From contig JBCDAS010000021.1 of NCBI GenBank assembly GCA_039185235.1, forward strand, positions 1 to 23,881: a DNA stretch of 23,881 nt, read 5' to 3'. This stretch comes from Thermohalobaculum sp039185235. Lineage in GTDB: Bacteria > Pseudomonadota > Alphaproteobacteria > Rhodobacterales > Rhodobacteraceae. The stretch's first letter is position 1, and every line of letters begins with the position of its first letter. Positions 23,774 to 23,881 of the stretch are shown here, in pieces. The notes beneath the pieces were generated by a model. That model was given only the letters and a program-made list of their open reading frames with translations, ran no database searches and had not been told where the DNA came from. A program made the position numbers and the translations under genes.

Positions 23774-23881
23774 ATGGACAATTGGCAAGAGGCAAGTGCG
23801 GCGGATCTGGGCCGCGCGATCGGCGAAGGCGTGCTCGACCCGCGCGAGTTGACCGAGTGGTTCATCGAAGCGATTGGCACG
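23774..23881 (+). CDS. Amidase family protein, N-terminus only
   Basis: An ATG preceded by GGGGGAG 6 bases away opens a frame that runs off the right edge after 36 residues (ASAADLGRAIGEGVLDPREL, then TEWFIEAIG). This resembles the N-terminal helix of GatA-type amidase-signature enzymes. The catalytic Ser-Ser-Lys part lies outside the window, so the substrate is unknown. Confidence 0.6.
   Translation, partial: MDNWQEASAADLGRAIGEGVLDPRELTEWFIEAIGT

Overview
The window looks like chromosome from an alphaproteobacterium, most probably a Rhodobacterales (Roseobacter-group) species. The DNA is GC-rich with strong G/C at third codon positions in most genes. The gene content fits: a fused carnitine dehydrogenase-thioesterase with a BKACE partner, a CnoX / LON-domain / Trm112 run, a UbiH-type hydroxylase, and a FecI-FecR-TonB receptor set. 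Taxonomy is inferred from gene content only. No RNA gene, CRISPR array or replication origin was seen.

Layout. (1) 1-960 is the scar of an IS3-family insertion sequence whose transposase has lost its catalytic middle. (2) 962-3362, minus strand: quinone-dependent D-lactate dehydrogenase followed by a kappa-class GST/2-hydroxychromene-2-carboxylate isomerase-like gene; a 12-G homopolymer lies upstream. (3) 3622-5286, minus strand: a PKMT-like methyltransferase followed by a 68-residue acidic peptide gene with a strong ribosome binding site and an internal Gly-Gly. This pair is the best candidate here for an undescribed small modification system. (4) 5515-6537: a YeiH-type membrane exporter. 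A palindrome-rich spacer separates it from the next block. (5) 6655-12031: iron acquisition. A DUF2218-siderophore-interacting reductase is divergent from fecI-fecR and a FecA-like transducing receptor. (6) 12068-19067: carnitine catabolism: an SDR dehydrogenase, the dehydrogenase-thioesterase fusion, the BKACE enzyme and the divergent GlxA/CdhR-type regulator. Between the fusion and the BKACE gene sit four envelope genes (two small membrane proteins, a lipocalin lipoprotein, a 354-residue membrane protein) that do not belong to the pathway. A 55-residue single-pass membrane protein lies in the gap between the SDR and the fusion gene. (7) 19126-23881: a small hypothetical protein, a ProXp-ala-type tRNA-editing enzyme, then cnoX, a LON-domain protein and a Trm112-like protein on the plus strand. 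These converge on a UbiH-family hydroxylase and a methyltransferase on the minus strand. An amidase begins at the right edge.

How the genes may work together. In the iron block, the receptor should bind a ferric chelate and signal through FecR to FecI, and the SIP flavoprotein would reduce the imported complex. In the carnitine block, L-carnitine would be oxidised to 3-dehydrocarnitine, cleaved with acetyl-CoA to betainyl-CoA and acetoacetate by BKACE, and betainyl-CoA hydrolysed to glycine betaine by the fused thioesterase, under control of the divergent regulator. All assignments come from reading the translated sequences and motifs; no database search was run.
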